64,000 nucleotides of DNA. Source: Versatilivorator sp963663845. GTDB lineage: Bacteria; Acidobacteriota; Terriglobia; Versatilivoradales; Versatilivoraceae. The position numbers and the translations under genes were made by a program. Each line of letters begins with the position of its first letter. The stretch's first letter is position 1. Below the pieces are notes generated by a model. It had not been told where the DNA came from. It made no database searches and saw nothing but the letters and a program-made list of their open reading frames with translations. Location of the stretch: assembly GCA_963663845.2 (NCBI GenBank), contig OY760650.2, positions 2,418,001-2,482,000 of the forward strand, given 5' to 3'. Positions 36,445-45,290 of the stretch are shown one piece after another.

Positions 36445-37710
36445 CTAGAACCGGTCGGCGCGATAGGCTTCGAACCGGCTGTCCTCGGCCCGTCCGGCCA
36501 CCAGGTCGGCAATGATCTTGCCCGAGGTGGCGGCCCCGGTCAGTCCCAGGTGCCCGTGGCCGAAGGCGAAATAGACCGAGCGGTGAAGCGGTGACCGGCC
36601 CAGCACCGGCAGGGAATCGGGCATGGAGGGCCGGCAGCCCATCCAGGGAACCGCCCCCTGGCCGTTCAGGGCCGGCAGCGCTTGGCGGGCGGCCTCGAAC
36701 AGGGCATGGGCCCTGGCGAAGTCGGGTTTGGCGTGGACGCTGGCCAGCTCGACCGTGCCGGCCAGGCGCATTCCCCCTTCCATGGGCGTCAGACCGAAGT
36801 ATCGGTCCCCGTGGACCACGGTTCGCTGCAGCCTGATCCCGGCCTGCGGCAGCATGAGGTGGTAGCCGCGTTCGGCCTCCAGCGGCAGCCGGCTTCCCAG
36901 TTTGGCTGCCAGGGGGCGCGACCAGGCCCCTGCCGCCAGCACCAGTTGATCGAACCCATGGCGAGCGACATCGGTCATCACCGACCAGGCGCCGTCCGCG
37001 CCCAAGCGAAAACCGGTGACCCGCTCCCGCAACAGGGCTCCGCCGCGCCGCGCGAAATCCTCGGCCAGCAACCGGGTCAATCCCAGCGGGCTGGTGGTAT
37101 GGGCCGACTCGGGGTAGAAGGCTCCCTGCGGGCACCGGTCCGCCAGCTCCGGCTCCAGTTCCCGGATTCCCTTTTGGTCCAGCATCTCCACCTGGACGCC
37201 GCAGCGGCGCAGCAGGTCGAACTTGACTTGCGCCTTGGCGAAGACCCGCTCCGACTGGTAGACGTCCAGCCTGCCCCTGCGCCGGATCAAGTGCTCGGCC
37301 CCGGCCTGCTCCAGCAGCGGGGCGAAGGCCACGAGGGAATCCTTGTTGAGCCGGTAGAGGGCCCTGGCGATGGCGTCGATGCGCCCGGGGGAACTGGCGG
37401 CCACGAATCGCAGCAGCCAGGGGAGCAGGCTCGGGAGGTAGGGCCAGCGAATGGTCAGGGGCCCCAGGGGATCCAGGACCATGGCCGGCACTTCCCTGGC
37501 GATGCCCGGAAGGCCCAGGGGCACGCAGTAGCCGGTCACGAACTGTCCGGCGTTCCCGCTGCTGCAAGCCTCGCCGGGCCCGCCGGGATCGATGATGGCC
37601 ACGCGGTGCCCGTCCCGCTGCAGGTAGAGGGCGCAGCAGACCCCCACAATGCCGCCGCCCACCACGGCGATCCGGCACCGGCTGTCGCTGGGTGGAGGGT
37701 TAGCCCCCAT
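36445..37710 (-). CDS. FAD-dependent D-amino acid dehydrogenase-like oxidoreductase (DadA/DAO family)
   Basis: About 421 residues. The N-terminal FAD-binding motif is RIAVVGGGIVGVCCALYLQR, followed by the DadA-like SSGNAGQF. Mid-protein segments (ESAHTTSPLGLTRLLAEDF, LVLAAGAWSRPLAAKLG) and the C-terminal FAFGHGHLGLTGAATSGKI match the family. It probably deaminates a D-amino acid or a related secondary amine and passes electrons to the respiratory chain; substrate not determined. The start overlaps the end of the PHP-hydrolase gene by 11 bases (23 if ATG 37722 is used), so the genes are probably co-transcribed. Confidence 0.9.
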   Translation of the reverse strand: MGANPPPSDSRCRIAVVGGGIVGVCCALYLQRDGHRVAIIDPGGPGEACSSGNAGQFVTGYCVPLGLPGIAREVPAMVLDPLGPLTIRWPYLPSLLPWLLRFVAASSPGRIDAIARALYRLNKDSLVAFAPLLEQAGAEHLIRRRGRLDVYQSERVFAKAQVKFDLLRRCGVQVEMLDQKGIRELEPELADRCPQGAFYPESAHTTSPLGLTRLLAEDFARRGGALLRERVTGFRLGADGAWSVMTDVARHGFDQLVLAAGAWSRPLAAKLGSRLPLEAERGYHLMLPQAGIRLQRTVVHGDRYFGLTPMEGGMRLAGTVELASVHAKPDFARAHALFEAARQALPALNGQGAVPWMGCRPSMPDSLPVLGRSPLHRSVYFAFGHGHLGLTGAATSGKIIADLVAGRAEDSRFEAYRADRF

Positions 37711-39175
37711 TTCGCATTTCAATAAAGATCGGATTGGAGTAGAACCAGAGGTCCTTCCAGGGGTCTTCTCCGCGAGGATCGGGTTCCGGTTCCAACTCTC
37801 CGGTGTTGGTGCCCCGGACGCGGAGGTAGTAGTCGCCCTCGATGCCCTCCAGGGTGTGGCTCATGGTCCTGTATTCCCCCTGGCGGGACCAGTCGTCCCC
37901 CGTGAAGCGCCGCACCACCCGGGTGGTGGGGTTGCGGTCGTGAGCGGGGTCGGACAGCGGACCGGTCAGGTTGCCGACAATCAGGTCCACCCGGGCCACC
38001 TCCGGGTTGTCCCCGTTCCAGTTGGGGGTTTCGGGATCCCTGAACCGGACGGTGACATCTACGGAGGCTCCGTCGGCGGTTTGGACGGTACCCCCGATTT
38101 CCGCGCTCCGGTCCCGAGAACGGGCCGTCACGAAGAGCTCCGAGAGGAGGTCCCCGGTGGTCACGAAGATTCGACCCCGGCGCAGGCCTTCCAGAATGCC
38201 CGCGTGCGACTTCTCGGCGTGGACGTAGGTCTTGGAGTATTCGCCGGGCCAGAAGTCACTGCCGCCCTCGGTGTAGTGCACGTGGGAATCGGAGTTGGCG
38301 GTGATCCACCAGCGGCGTCCCTCTCCCAGCATCGAGTCCCAGAGACCGCCCAGCCGGGCGGTCATGGGATCGAAGCCTCCCCAGGTCGGATATCTGCCAT
38401 AGGACCCGCGGGGACTCTCCGGGTCGAGTGTTCCGTCGGGGTTGAGTGTCCTTGCCTGGTGGCCGGGCGCTCCCGCCATGCCCACCGCCACCTCGGGGGC
38501 GGTATCGTTCCACCGCCGCAGCTCGGCCGGGTCGTAGGCCCCGTATTCACCGGTCTCCGAGGCCGAGCGCGAGGGATGGTTGGCGATCAGGACCGGCTTG
38601 CGCTCCAGACCCTTCATCAACCGAATGGCCTCTATCATGAGGGGCTCGGTATCCCGCGTTTCGTCGTAGGGATGGGCCTCTTGGCGGTCGAAACCCGACT
38701 CCAGCTCGTACAACCGCTGGGCCTCGTCCGGGCCGTGGGGAATGATGAGGCTGCTGTGGTCGGCCCCCGGCGAGTTGAACTCCATGCCCCAGAACTGGAC
38801 CACCTCGGGAACCAGTTCCCGCGAGAGCACCAGCTCGGGATAGGCCCGCTCCAGGTTGACCTTGCTGTGGTTGGGACCGCCGTGGTCGGTCGCAACCGCC
38901 CAGGACAGCCCGAAGCGCCTCCCCATGAGCGCGTTCATGGGGATCGGGTAGATGGCGTCCCCCCCGATGATCGGGGTGGGTGGATCGTTGTCCCGGTTCC
39001 AGCCCACGCTGAAGCGGCTGTGAATGTGGTGGTCCCCCGCCAGCCAGCGGGCCCCGACGGAAGATTCCCCCGGGCCGCCGGCCACGCAACCCAGGTAGAG
39101 AAGCACCAGAGCCGCCCCGGCCAGCCCCAGCCGAACCGAGGTTGTTCCTGTCAATGCGCCGAACGGATTCACCAT
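37700..39175 (-). CDS. Exported PHP-domain metal-dependent hydrolase (CehA/McbA-like)
   Basis: About 491 residues. The N-terminus has a hydrophobic stretch ending in LYLGCVAGG, a likely lipoprotein signal. The PHP metal-binding residues follow: GDHHIHSRFS, AVATDHGGPNH, the HP of LIANHPSRS, and ITANSDSHVHY. About 150 C-terminal residues look like a beta-domain (VDVTVRFRDPE ... DYYLRVRGTNTGE). Likely a periplasmic phosphoesterase or carbamate-type hydrolase; the substrate is unknown. The ATG at 39175 has AAAGGAG upstream. Coupled to the downstream DadA-like gene by overlap. Confidence 0.85.
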   Translation of the reverse strand: MVNPFGALTGTTSVRLGLAGAALVLLYLGCVAGGPGESSVGARWLAGDHHIHSRFSVGWNRDNDPPTPIIGGDAIYPIPMNALMGRRFGLSWAVATDHGGPNHSKVNLERAYPELVLSRELVPEVVQFWGMEFNSPGADHSSLIIPHGPDEAQRLYELESGFDRQEAHPYDETRDTEPLMIEAIRLMKGLERKPVLIANHPSRSASETGEYGAYDPAELRRWNDTAPEVAVGMAGAPGHQARTLNPDGTLDPESPRGSYGRYPTWGGFDPMTARLGGLWDSMLGEGRRWWITANSDSHVHYTEGGSDFWPGEYSKTYVHAEKSHAGILEGLRRGRIFVTTGDLLSELFVTARSRDRSAEIGGTVQTADGASVDVTVRFRDPETPNWNGDNPEVARVDLIVGNLTGPLSDPAHDRNPTTRVVRRFTGDDWSRQGEYRTMSHTLEGIEGDYYLRVRGTNTGELEPEPDPRGEDPWKDLWFYSNPIFIEMRNGG

Positions 39176-39268
39176 TGCAGAGGTCTCCTTTCCCGTGGAA
39201 AGATCGGTTTTCGTCAAGCGGCGGCAGCGCAGCCGGGAAGTGCGGCTCCCTGTGAACAACGGGGGCCG

Positions 39269-40330
39269 TCAGCCATGCTTTTCTCTCAACACCCGGGCCG
39301 CCCGGCACATCGCCTTGAGTTTGCGATAGGCCTCGTCCAGATCCATCGGGTTCTGGGCCGAGGGGGCGAAGCCGCAGTCCGGGTGCAGGGTGATGCGGCT
39401 CTTGTCCAGGTGCCGCATGGCCTCCTCTGCCCGCTTCACCACATCTTCCACACTCTCCACCCTGGGGTCGCAGTGGTCGATGCAGCCCAGCCCCAACCGC
39501 ACCTTCTCCGGGAACTGGGCCAGCGAATCCAGCCCCCCGGCCACCGGGGTGGCAAATTCCATGGAAATGGTCCCCACCCGAACCTTTTGCAGCGCCGGCA
39601 TGATGAGCCCGTAGGGCCCCTCGCTGCCGTGCTGGCGGTCGAAGTGGGCGTGGCAGAGGTGCATTCCCGTGGCCAGGCCCCGGAAGCCGTCCAATACCTG
39701 GTTGACCAGGTCCACGCACCGGTCCATTTCGTAGGAGGGGTTGTCGATTCCCTCCCGGCGGCGGAAGGCGGGGTCCACCATGGTGGACAGCCAGGGCTCG
39801 TCCAACTGGACGGTGTCGGCTCCGGCCTCGCGGAGGGCTTCGATTTCCCGGCGCAGGATCGGAACGCTGGCTTCCATCAGCCCTTCCCGAGTGGGGTAGG
39901 CCTTGCGGGAGTGGTCGGCGTGCCACATGCGCCGTCCAATGATGTAGGGAGCGGGCAGCGTGATCTTGGCCCGCCGCCTGGTGCGGGCCCGCAGAAAGCG
40001 CAGCTCGTGCAGCACCAGGGGGCGATAGTACTCGATGGGAGCAACCACGGCCGGATAGGGCATGCCGCTGTCGTGAAGGTCGGCCTTGAAGCCCCGCACC
40101 CGTTCGGCAAATACCTTGACGTAGCTCTCCCGGCGCCACTCGCCGTCGGTGATCTCCTCCAGCCCGGCCTGTTCCTGAAGGGCGATGGAAGATTCGATGG
40201 CCCGATCCAGCAGCGGCTCGGCCTCCTCTTCCGAAATGCGGCCGGCCTTGCGGTCCAGGATGAGGTCCAGCACCCAGGCCGGGCGGGGCAGGCTGCCGAT
40301 TACGGTGGTGGGAAACAGGGTCGGTTCCAT
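39269..40330 (-). CDS. MetE-like (cobalamin-independent methionine synthase family) protein, catalytic domain only
   Basis: About 353 residues, corresponding to the C-terminal half of MetE. TTVIGSLPRP starts the domain, DEPW marks the barrel, and the zinc ligands appear as His and Cys of MHLCHAH, Glu of SMEFATP and Cys of HPDCGFA. Short MetE-like proteins of this kind include methyltransferases using other methyl donors than folate-glutamate; I cannot tell which applies. The ATG at 40330 has GAGG eight bases upstream. It may be co-transcribed with the PHP hydrolase gene, 93 bp downstream. Confidence 0.88.
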   Translation of the reverse strand: MEPTLFPTTVIGSLPRPAWVLDLILDRKAGRISEEEAEPLLDRAIESSIALQEQAGLEEITDGEWRRESYVKVFAERVRGFKADLHDSGMPYPAVVAPIEYYRPLVLHELRFLRARTRRRAKITLPAPYIIGRRMWHADHSRKAYPTREGLMEASVPILRREIEALREAGADTVQLDEPWLSTMVDPAFRRREGIDNPSYEMDRCVDLVNQVLDGFRGLATGMHLCHAHFDRQHGSEGPYGLIMPALQKVRVGTISMEFATPVAGGLDSLAQFPEKVRLGLGCIDHCDPRVESVEDVVKRAEEAMRHLDKSRITLHPDCGFAPSAQNPMDLDEAYRKLKAMCRAARVLREKHG

Positions 40331-40510
40331 GGAAAGGACCTCATGGCAAACCGGGGGGCTGCTCACCCCAATGGTTCACTTCGGGTTCGTCAAGGATTCC
40401 GTCGGCTGCGGGTCCGATTATACGCCTGGCTGATCGACTGATCCAGAATCGGGTGAATGGAGGCGTGCCGTTGTCCCCCCACCGGCTCGACGACGGGCTT
40501 CGCCTTTGCC

Positions 40511-40951
40511 TGAAACAAACGGAAAAAGAGGGATCCACGAAGACACACGAAGGACAAGGAAGGGACACGAAGCGGGACGGCCCTGCCGCATCGTCAGGGG
40601 CAGTGCCTCCTCGCGGAGCAAGAAGGATGGGAGGAGGCGCCCCTCCGGGAGCGCGGGCGTCTCGCCCGCATTCTCTGCGTTGGGTGGCCGCTCCGTTTCC
40701 CCGTGATGCGGCGCCCGGCCACCCTGCCGGCGGGAACCCCATGGGCGCGGCTGAAGCGGAATCGTGGGGCCGTTGCCGGTCGAGCCGGGTGGGAGAGAGG
40801 GGTGAGGCTGCGCCAGTGTTGTGCGGGCGGGACGCCCGCGCTCCCGGGGGGGCTTCATTCCGTGACGTCGTCGCAGCAAAGGTGGTCCATAGGTGTTCGT
40901 GTCTATTCGTGTTCATTCGTGGTTCGCCTTTATTGACGATTGGGTGTTTCA
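40511..40951 (-). repeat. Single copy of the 393-bp repeat family, inverted
   Basis: Bounded by TGAAACA at 40511 and TGTTTCA at 40945-40951, in the opposite orientation to the array. At 441 bp it matches the length of the last array unit. The internal inverted gcgggcg blocks are present. The neighbouring non-coding bases (40331-40510 and 40952-41225) show no gene. Confidence 0.9.
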
Positions 40952-41225
40952 CTCTCGGATGATCCCGTGGGGGGTGGTACGCGACCCGCCAGACTGTGGC
41001 AGGCAGTCAAGCCAAGTCGCTTCAGCAGCGTCCCGATCTACCGAGAGTCGTTTGTACGACTCAAGGGGCCTGGTCGAAGCCGCCTGTCCCGCGTTCAGGC
41101 TGTCGCCGGAACTCCCATGCTAGAATTCCGAGGATGCGCCGCTCCCGCCCGTTCTGACAGGACCTGCCGGTAAAACCGCAGGGTTTCGGCGGGCTCGGGA
41201 CCCAATCCATTGAAGAGGGCCGCCC

Positions 41226-42437
41226 ATGGCCGAGTTCGACCACCTGCTCACTTCCCCCGAATTCGAGCAGAGTCCCTATCCCACCTACCACCTGTTGCGT
41301 CGCGAAGCTCCCATCTACTGGAGCGATCTCTGGGGGTGCTGGATCCTTACCCGCTATCGGGAGATTGTCAGCACCCTGCAGAATCCCAGGCGCTTCAGCA
41401 GCGTCGGCAGGATGACCGCCGCCATGGAGCTGCCGCAAGACGTTCGGGAGCAGGTCCGGCCCCTGGTGCGCCACTATTCCCAGGGTCTTATCAACGTGGA
41501 TCCACCCGATCACACCCGTATGCGCAAACTGGTGCACAAAGCGTTCCTGCCCGCCACCATCGCCGCCATGGCCGGCGACGTGGAGGAGATCGTGGAGAGG
41601 CTGATCGACGAGGTGCGGCCTCGAGGCAGGATGGACATCATCCGGGACTTCTCCTACCCCTTGCCGGTCACGGTCATTGCCAGGCTGCTGGGAGTTCCGG
41701 CGGCCGACCACGGCAAGCTCAAGCGCTGGTCGGGGAAGATTATCGAGTTCATGGCCACCCCCAAGCCCGTGCCCGAAGTGCTCTTGTCATCCCAGGAGGC
41801 TCTGCTGGCTCTGCAGGACTACTTTCGATCGACCTTCAGGCGCCGCCGACTGGAGCCGCGGGACGATCTCATCAGCGCCCTGGTGGCTGCCGAAGAGGAA
41901 GGGGAACGACTGACCGAAGAGGAACTCGTTTCGACCTGCGTGACCTTGCTGATCGGCGGGCACGAGACCACCACCTACCTGATCTCCAGCGGGGTGCTGG
42001 CTCTGATCCAGCACCCGGAACAGATGCGGAAGCTGAGAGCCGATCCGGACAAGGCCGGGACGGCGGTGGAAGAGATGCTGCGCTACGAGGGACCCTTCCA
42101 GCGCAACCGCCGCCTCGCCACCGAGGCGGTGGAGCTGGACGGCCACCTCGTGGAGAAGGGTCAACTGGTGGTGCAGATGCTGGGTGCGGCCAACCGGGAC
42201 CCGGCCGTATTCCCCAACCCGGACTCCTTCGATATCGAGCGGCGCCCCAACAGGCACGTCTCCTTCGGTCAGGGTCCGCACTTCTGCGTGGGAGCGCCGC
42301 TGGCGCGCCTGGAGGCTCCCATCGCCATCAATGCGCTGCTGCGGCGCCTGCCCAACCTGGAGCTGGCGACCGACGAGCTGGTCTGGAAGAACACGGTCTT
42401 TCGCGGCCTGGAGCGCCTTCCGGTGACCTTTGGGTGA
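41226..42437 (+). CDS. Bacterial class I-type cytochrome P450
   Basis: A soluble 403-residue P450. I-helix oxygen-activation motif GGHETT (about 244), K-helix EEMLR (ExxR), and haem-binding FGQGPHFCVGAPLAR with the axial Cys near residue 354. NVDPPDHTRMRKLV is the conserved BC-loop/C-helix segment. It resembles the CYP107-type group, whose members hydroxylate steroids, macrolides or fatty acids. GAGGG precedes the ATG. No ferredoxin gene is adjacent, so redox partners lie elsewhere. Substrate unknown; the convergent cupin and SDR genes may or may not be related. Confidence 0.95.
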   Translation: MAEFDHLLTSPEFEQSPYPTYHLLRREAPIYWSDLWGCWILTRYREIVSTLQNPRRFSSVGRMTAAMELPQDVREQVRPLVRHYSQGLINVDPPDHTRMRKLVHKAFLPATIAAMAGDVEEIVERLIDEVRPRGRMDIIRDFSYPLPVTVIARLLGVPAADHGKLKRWSGKIIEFMATPKPVPEVLLSSQEALLALQDYFRSTFRRRRLEPRDDLISALVAAEEEGERLTEEELVSTCVTLLIGGHETTTYLISSGVLALIQHPEQMRKLRADPDKAGTAVEEMLRYEGPFQRNRRLATEAVELDGHLVEKGQLVVQMLGAANRDPAVFPNPDSFDIERRPNRHVSFGQGPHFCVGAPLARLEAPIAINALLRRLPNLELATDELVWKNTVFRGLERLPVTFG

Positions 42438-42500
42438 GTGCAAAGCCCGCCTTGATTCCGCCGCAAAAATGGTCAGCAGGACTGCTTCCCCGGAATCTCT

Positions 42501-42905
42501 CTACCGGAAAGCAACCCGGTTCCAGCCCTGGTCCTCCTGCTTGCTGGGACCCGGGGGCGGCGGAGCGAAGGCGTAGAAGTAGCAGAGGTCCTGGTGGCCG
42601 TCGTTGAAGGACTGGTGCTCCACTCCGGCCGGAATGTAGACGGTCATGCCCTGCTCCACCCGGAATTCCTGGCCGTCCATCACCAGCCTCCCCCGTCCGC
42701 TCACCACGTAGTAGATTTCGGCCGACTCGGGGTGGATGTCGGCCTGGGTCTCGTGCCCCGGGTGCAGCCAGAAGAGTCCGGCCGAGATGTCGCCGGCCCC
42801 GCAGGTCTCGGGGCTCACCAGCAGATTGACCCGGCGGGAGCCATCGGGAGCCTGCCAGACGGGGAAGTGCTTCGGGTCCAGGACCCATTCCGGATTGTGC
42901 GCCAT
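42501..42905 (-). CDS. Cupin-domain protein
   Basis: 134 residues, one cupin barrel. Metal-ligand motif 1 is visible as HPGHETQADIHPESAEIYYVV and motif 2 as IPAGVEHQSFNDG. Small cupins of this form are sugar-isomerase-like, dioxygenase-like or ligand sensors; function cannot be assigned. The ATG at 42905 is preferred (AAGG eight bases upstream, natural start MAHNPEW) over ATG 42953. It is followed on the same strand side by an SDR gene 92 bp away. Confidence 0.85.
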   Translation of the reverse strand: MAHNPEWVLDPKHFPVWQAPDGSRRVNLLVSPETCGAGDISAGLFWLHPGHETQADIHPESAEIYYVVSGRGRLVMDGQEFRVEQGMTVYIPAGVEHQSFNDGHQDLCYFYAFAPPPPGPSKQEDQGWNRVAFR

Positions 42906-42997
42906 TGGGGATGCCTTTCGTAGGGATAGCCGGGGGAAGGTGAGCAGGGGCAAGGCCGACTGCCCGTCGAGCCTTTCCGCCGCCCTCCGGCTGGAGG

Positions 42998-43753
42998 TCA
43001 GATCAGAAGCGAGCCTCCGTTCACGTGCATGGTCGAGCCCGTCACGTAGCTCGATCGGGGACCGGCCAGGAAGAGGACGGCTTCGGCGACTTCCCGGGGG
43101 GTTCCCTGGCGCTTCACCAGCGAAGCCTCCACGTACCGTTGCAGGTTCTCCTCGCCGAAAGCCTCGGCAAGAGGCGTGTCGATGCTTCCCGGCGCGATGG
43201 CGTTGGAGAGGATGCCGTCGCGGGCAAACTGCTTGGCCAGGTACTTGGAGAGCGCGATGACGCCCGCCTTGCTCACCCCGTAGCCGACGTGACCGGTGAC
43301 GCTGCCCACGAAGGCTCCCACCGAGGAGACGTGGACCAGCCGGCCGAACTTCCGTTTCCTCATGTGGGGCAGCACCGCCCTGCTGCAGAGGAAGGCGCTG
43401 GTCAGGTTGACCGAGAGCATTCGGTTCCAGCTTTCCAGGGTGGTCCGCTCCCAGGGGACCATGGGGCAGATGCCGGCATTGTTGACCAGGATGTCGATCC
43501 GGCCGAACCGCTCCGCGGTCGCCTCGACCATGCGGTCCACCGGGTCCGGGTCGGAAACGTCGGTCTCCGAAACCAGCAGGCCGCAGCCGGAGTGCTGCCG
43601 CAGGTCCGAAGCCAGGCTATGCAGGGACGCTGATTGAATATCGGCCAGCGTCAGGCCGGCCGCCCCTTCCCGGGCAAACAACTCGGCCACGCCGCGGCCG
43701 ATCCCGGAGGCCGCCCCGGTGACGATGGCCACCCTTCCTTTCAATTCATCCAT
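42998..43753 (-). CDS. Short-chain dehydrogenase/reductase (SDR)
   Basis: 251 residues, classical SDR. Cofactor motif TGAASGIGRG (TGxxxGxG), NNAG motif in DILVNNAGIC, catalytic Ser in HVSSVGAF and YxxxK in GYGVSKAGV, and the C-terminal GSTMHVNGG. The Asp in LADIQ after strand 2 suggests NAD(H) preference. The closest role by eye is a 3-oxoacyl-ACP reductase-like or sugar/alcohol dehydrogenase; substrate not known. The ATG at 43753 starts the usual MDELKGRVAIVTG; an ATG at 43762 is possible. Confidence 0.93.
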   Translation of the reverse strand: MDELKGRVAIVTGAASGIGRGVAELFAREGAAGLTLADIQSASLHSLASDLRQHSGCGLLVSETDVSDPDPVDRMVEATAERFGRIDILVNNAGICPMVPWERTTLESWNRMLSVNLTSAFLCSRAVLPHMRKRKFGRLVHVSSVGAFVGSVTGHVGYGVSKAGVIALSKYLAKQFARDGILSNAIAPGSIDTPLAEAFGEENLQRYVEASLVKRQGTPREVAEAVLFLAGPRSSYVTGSTMHVNGGSLLI

Positions 43754-44021
43754 GGCGGGCAAGAGGTGAACCGGTTTGTGCTTGGCCCGGCAATGTGAGG
43801 CGCCGTTCCATCAGGCCATCCCTGCCCTGGCGGCAGGAACGGCAGGAGTGCGCCTGGCATTGCCCCGAGGAAGCCTTCGAGCCGGACCGGGTTTCAGGGG
43901 CTCCGGCCCCCGCGGGCGTTATCTTAAGTCTCTGAGGTCGAGGGATGCAACTCAAGCCCCGACTCCAGGGTCCCTCTGCTATACTGGCGCCCCTTTCCGG
44001 ACCCGGATGCGGAGAAAGAGA

Positions 44022-45290
44022 ATGCGGATTCGCTTCGTACATGCCGCCGACCTGCACCTGGACAGCCCCTTCACCGGCTTGAAGGCCGCCGCCCCCGAAA
44101 ACGTGGCCAAGGCCCTGGTCCATGCGACCTTTGACGCCTACCGGAACATCGTCGACTTTTGCATTTCCGAAGAGGTGGACGCGCTGCTGGTCGCAGGAGA
44201 CGTCTACGACGGAGCCGACCGCAGCCTGCGGGCCCAACTCAAGTTCGTCGAGGGTCTGAAGAAGTTGGACGCCAGGGGCATTCGCTCCTTCGTCTGCCAC
44301 GGCAACCACGACCCGTTGGACGGTTGGCAGGCGCGGCTGGACTATCCGCCAGGCTGTCACCGCTTCGGCCCCGAATTCGAGGTCGTACCGGTCTTCAGTG
44401 ACGATCCCGACCGAGCCGTCATACACGGCATCAGCTACCCGAAGCGCAACGTCACTGCGAACCTGGCCCTCCGGCTGGGCGAGGTCGATCCGAGCCCGTT
44501 CTCGATTGGGTTGCTGCACGCCAACGTCAGCAATGACCCCAACCATGCGGCCTACGCCCCCTGCTCGCTGGCCGACCTTGCGGCGTCCGGCATCGACTAC
44601 TGGGCGCTGGGCCACGTCCACACCCGCCAAGTGCTGAGCGAGCGGGAACCAACGGTCGTCTATCCGGGCAACCCGCAGGGACGGCACGCGAACGAGGCAG
44701 GCTCCCGGGGCGTGTACCTGGTGGAAGTGGACGACGAGGGGAACGTCGGTCTCGACTTCCGGCCCATGGACACCGTCCGCTGGGGGCGTCTTGCTGCGGA
44801 CATCGATGGGTTCGAGACGGAGCAGCAGTTGCTCAACGCACTACACGAAGGGATGCAGGGTCTGCTGGACGGGGCCGGCGGCCGGTCGGTCATCGTACGC
44901 GTCATCCTCACCGGACGAGGCGAGTTGAACCGAGCGCTCCGCAGGCCGAACACGATTGAGGACCTGGTCGAAGCCATCAACCGGGAATGGGCCGAAGGGT
45001 CGCCGTTCGCCTGGTGCGAGCGGATCGAGGACGCCAGCGGCTCGCCCTTCGACCGCCAAGCCCGGCTGAAGGGCTCCGATTTCATGGCGGAGGTGCTGCG
45101 CACGGCCGACCGGGCGAAGACCGATCCGGAGCTACTGGCAAGGCTTGGAACCGGGCTATCCGACCTCTACCGGCACCACCGTTTTCGACGATATTTGTCT
45201 GAGTCTACCCCCAACGAGGAGGAACTTGCCGCGCTGGTCGAAGAGGCTGAAGCCATGACCGTGAACCTGCTCATCGAGGATGCCCCATGA
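44022..45290 (+). CDS. SbcD/YhaO-like metallophosphoesterase nuclease
   Basis: 422 residues. The calcineurin-like phosphoesterase motifs are FVHAADLHLDSP (DxH), LLVAGDVYDGAD (GDxxD), VCHGNHDP (GNHD), and GLLHANVS / ALGHVHTRQ (metal His). The C-terminal half is the capping and partner-binding region. ATG 44022 has GGAG seven bases upstream; the frame is open further upstream without family-like residues. The stop overlaps the next start (ATGA), so it is translated together with the large AAA partner. The pair resembles SbcCD or Mre11-Rad50 repair nucleases, closest to the YhaO/YhaN arrangement. Confidence 0.92.
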   Translation: MRIRFVHAADLHLDSPFTGLKAAAPENVAKALVHATFDAYRNIVDFCISEEVDALLVAGDVYDGADRSLRAQLKFVEGLKKLDARGIRSFVCHGNHDPLDGWQARLDYPPGCHRFGPEFEVVPVFSDDPDRAVIHGISYPKRNVTANLALRLGEVDPSPFSIGLLHANVSNDPNHAAYAPCSLADLAASGIDYWALGHVHTRQVLSEREPTVVYPGNPQGRHANEAGSRGVYLVEVDDEGNVGLDFRPMDTVRWGRLAADIDGFETEQQLLNALHEGMQGLLDGAGGRSVIVRVILTGRGELNRALRRPNTIEDLVEAINREWAEGSPFAWCERIEDASGSPFDRQARLKGSDFMAEVLRTADRAKTDPELLARLGTGLSDLYRHHRFRRYLSESTPNEEELAALVEEAEAMTVNLLIEDAP